A DNA stretch of 54,048 nucleotides. It comes from an uncultured Marinobacter sp. Its GTDB lineage: Bacteria; Pseudomonadota; Gammaproteobacteria; Pseudomonadales; Oleiphilaceae. Made by a program: the position numbers and the translations under genes. The stretch covers positions 1-54,048 of the forward strand of contig CAJXOQ010000007.1 of NCBI GenBank assembly GCA_913057975.1, read 5' to 3'. This document shows, one piece after another, positions 54,018 through 54,048 of this stretch (position 1 is the first letter of the stretch; every line of letters begins with the position of its first letter). Under the pieces are notes generated by a model. The model had not been told where the DNA came from and did no database searches. It worked only from the letters and a program-made list of their open reading frames with translations.

Positions 54018-54048
54018 AGAAAAGAAGACTGGTAGAGCGGGATAAAAT

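Larger units (their letters stand above)
53703..54048. other. 346-bp region upstream of the polyol operon, to the contig end
   Basis: No gene is seen. Reading away from the operon it holds an 8-bp inverted repeat in the leader (53740-53765), a candidate -10 with direct repeats (53783-53816), a terminator-like hairpin read in the plus direction (53919-53959) and another 8-bp inverted repeat (53995-54017). A divergent or upstream gene, possibly an AraC-type MtlR regulator, may start just outside. Confidence 0.6.

Overview
The window looks like chromosomal DNA of a marine, Marinobacter-like gammaproteobacterium. The genus is an inference from gene content and codon style; no rRNA or other marker gene is present. 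The first bases (4-36) match the Illumina Nextera Read 1 transposase adapter, so position 1 is a contig end and genomic sequence starts at about 37. No tRNA, rRNA, CRISPR array, insertion sequence or prophage was seen.

Layout. (1) 37-2137: the first 23 codons of a LysR gene cut by the contig end, a divergent PhzF-like isomerase, a 47-residue secreted peptide too short for routine gene calling, and a PPOX-fold flavoprotein. (2) 2288-10042: a five-gene operon for a tripartite RND pump and its own two-component system, with four overlapping junctions and an 11-bp-phased repeat upstream that looks like an OmpR-family operator. (3) 10052-17937: a siderophore-interacting reductase, an EamA exporter, a broken AraC regulator, an MDR reductase, three LysR regulators, a thioredoxin and an LpxR-family outer-membrane protein. 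(4) 18352-18603: a small secreted protein built on two 15-residue repeats. (5) 18653-35591: LysR genes, most of them divergent from short operons of NAD(P)- or flavin-dependent enzymes (MDR-luciferase-like-SDR; MDR with a crotonase; MFS and a CmcJ/NvfI-like oxidase; SDR-isomerase-MFS; VOC). (6) 35651-40278: XdhC with a two-subunit molybdenum hydroxylase, then a periplasmic solute-binding protein. (7) 40386-43745: LysR divergent from an SDR, a small membrane protein and LtrA. (8) 43806-53702: a polyol (mannitol/sorbitol-type) uptake and catabolism cluster: maltoporin-like porin, fructokinase, Pgi, mannitol 2-dehydrogenase and a complete ABC importer.

How the parts fit. The polyol cluster forms one route: porin, binding protein, ABC importer, polyol to fructose, fructose 6-phosphate, glucose 6-phosphate. 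The middle 30 kb has ten LysR genes (counting the truncated one), most sharing a control region with a redox enzyme, and candidate dyad or direct-repeat operators can be read in most of those control regions. This suggests separately inducible responses to electrophiles, quinones or xenobiotics.

Two genes carry internal deletions. An MFS transporter at 27789 lacks about 75 residues in frame, and an AraC regulator at 12934-13384 has lost its middle and its frame. These may be real or assembly collapses; read mapping would decide.
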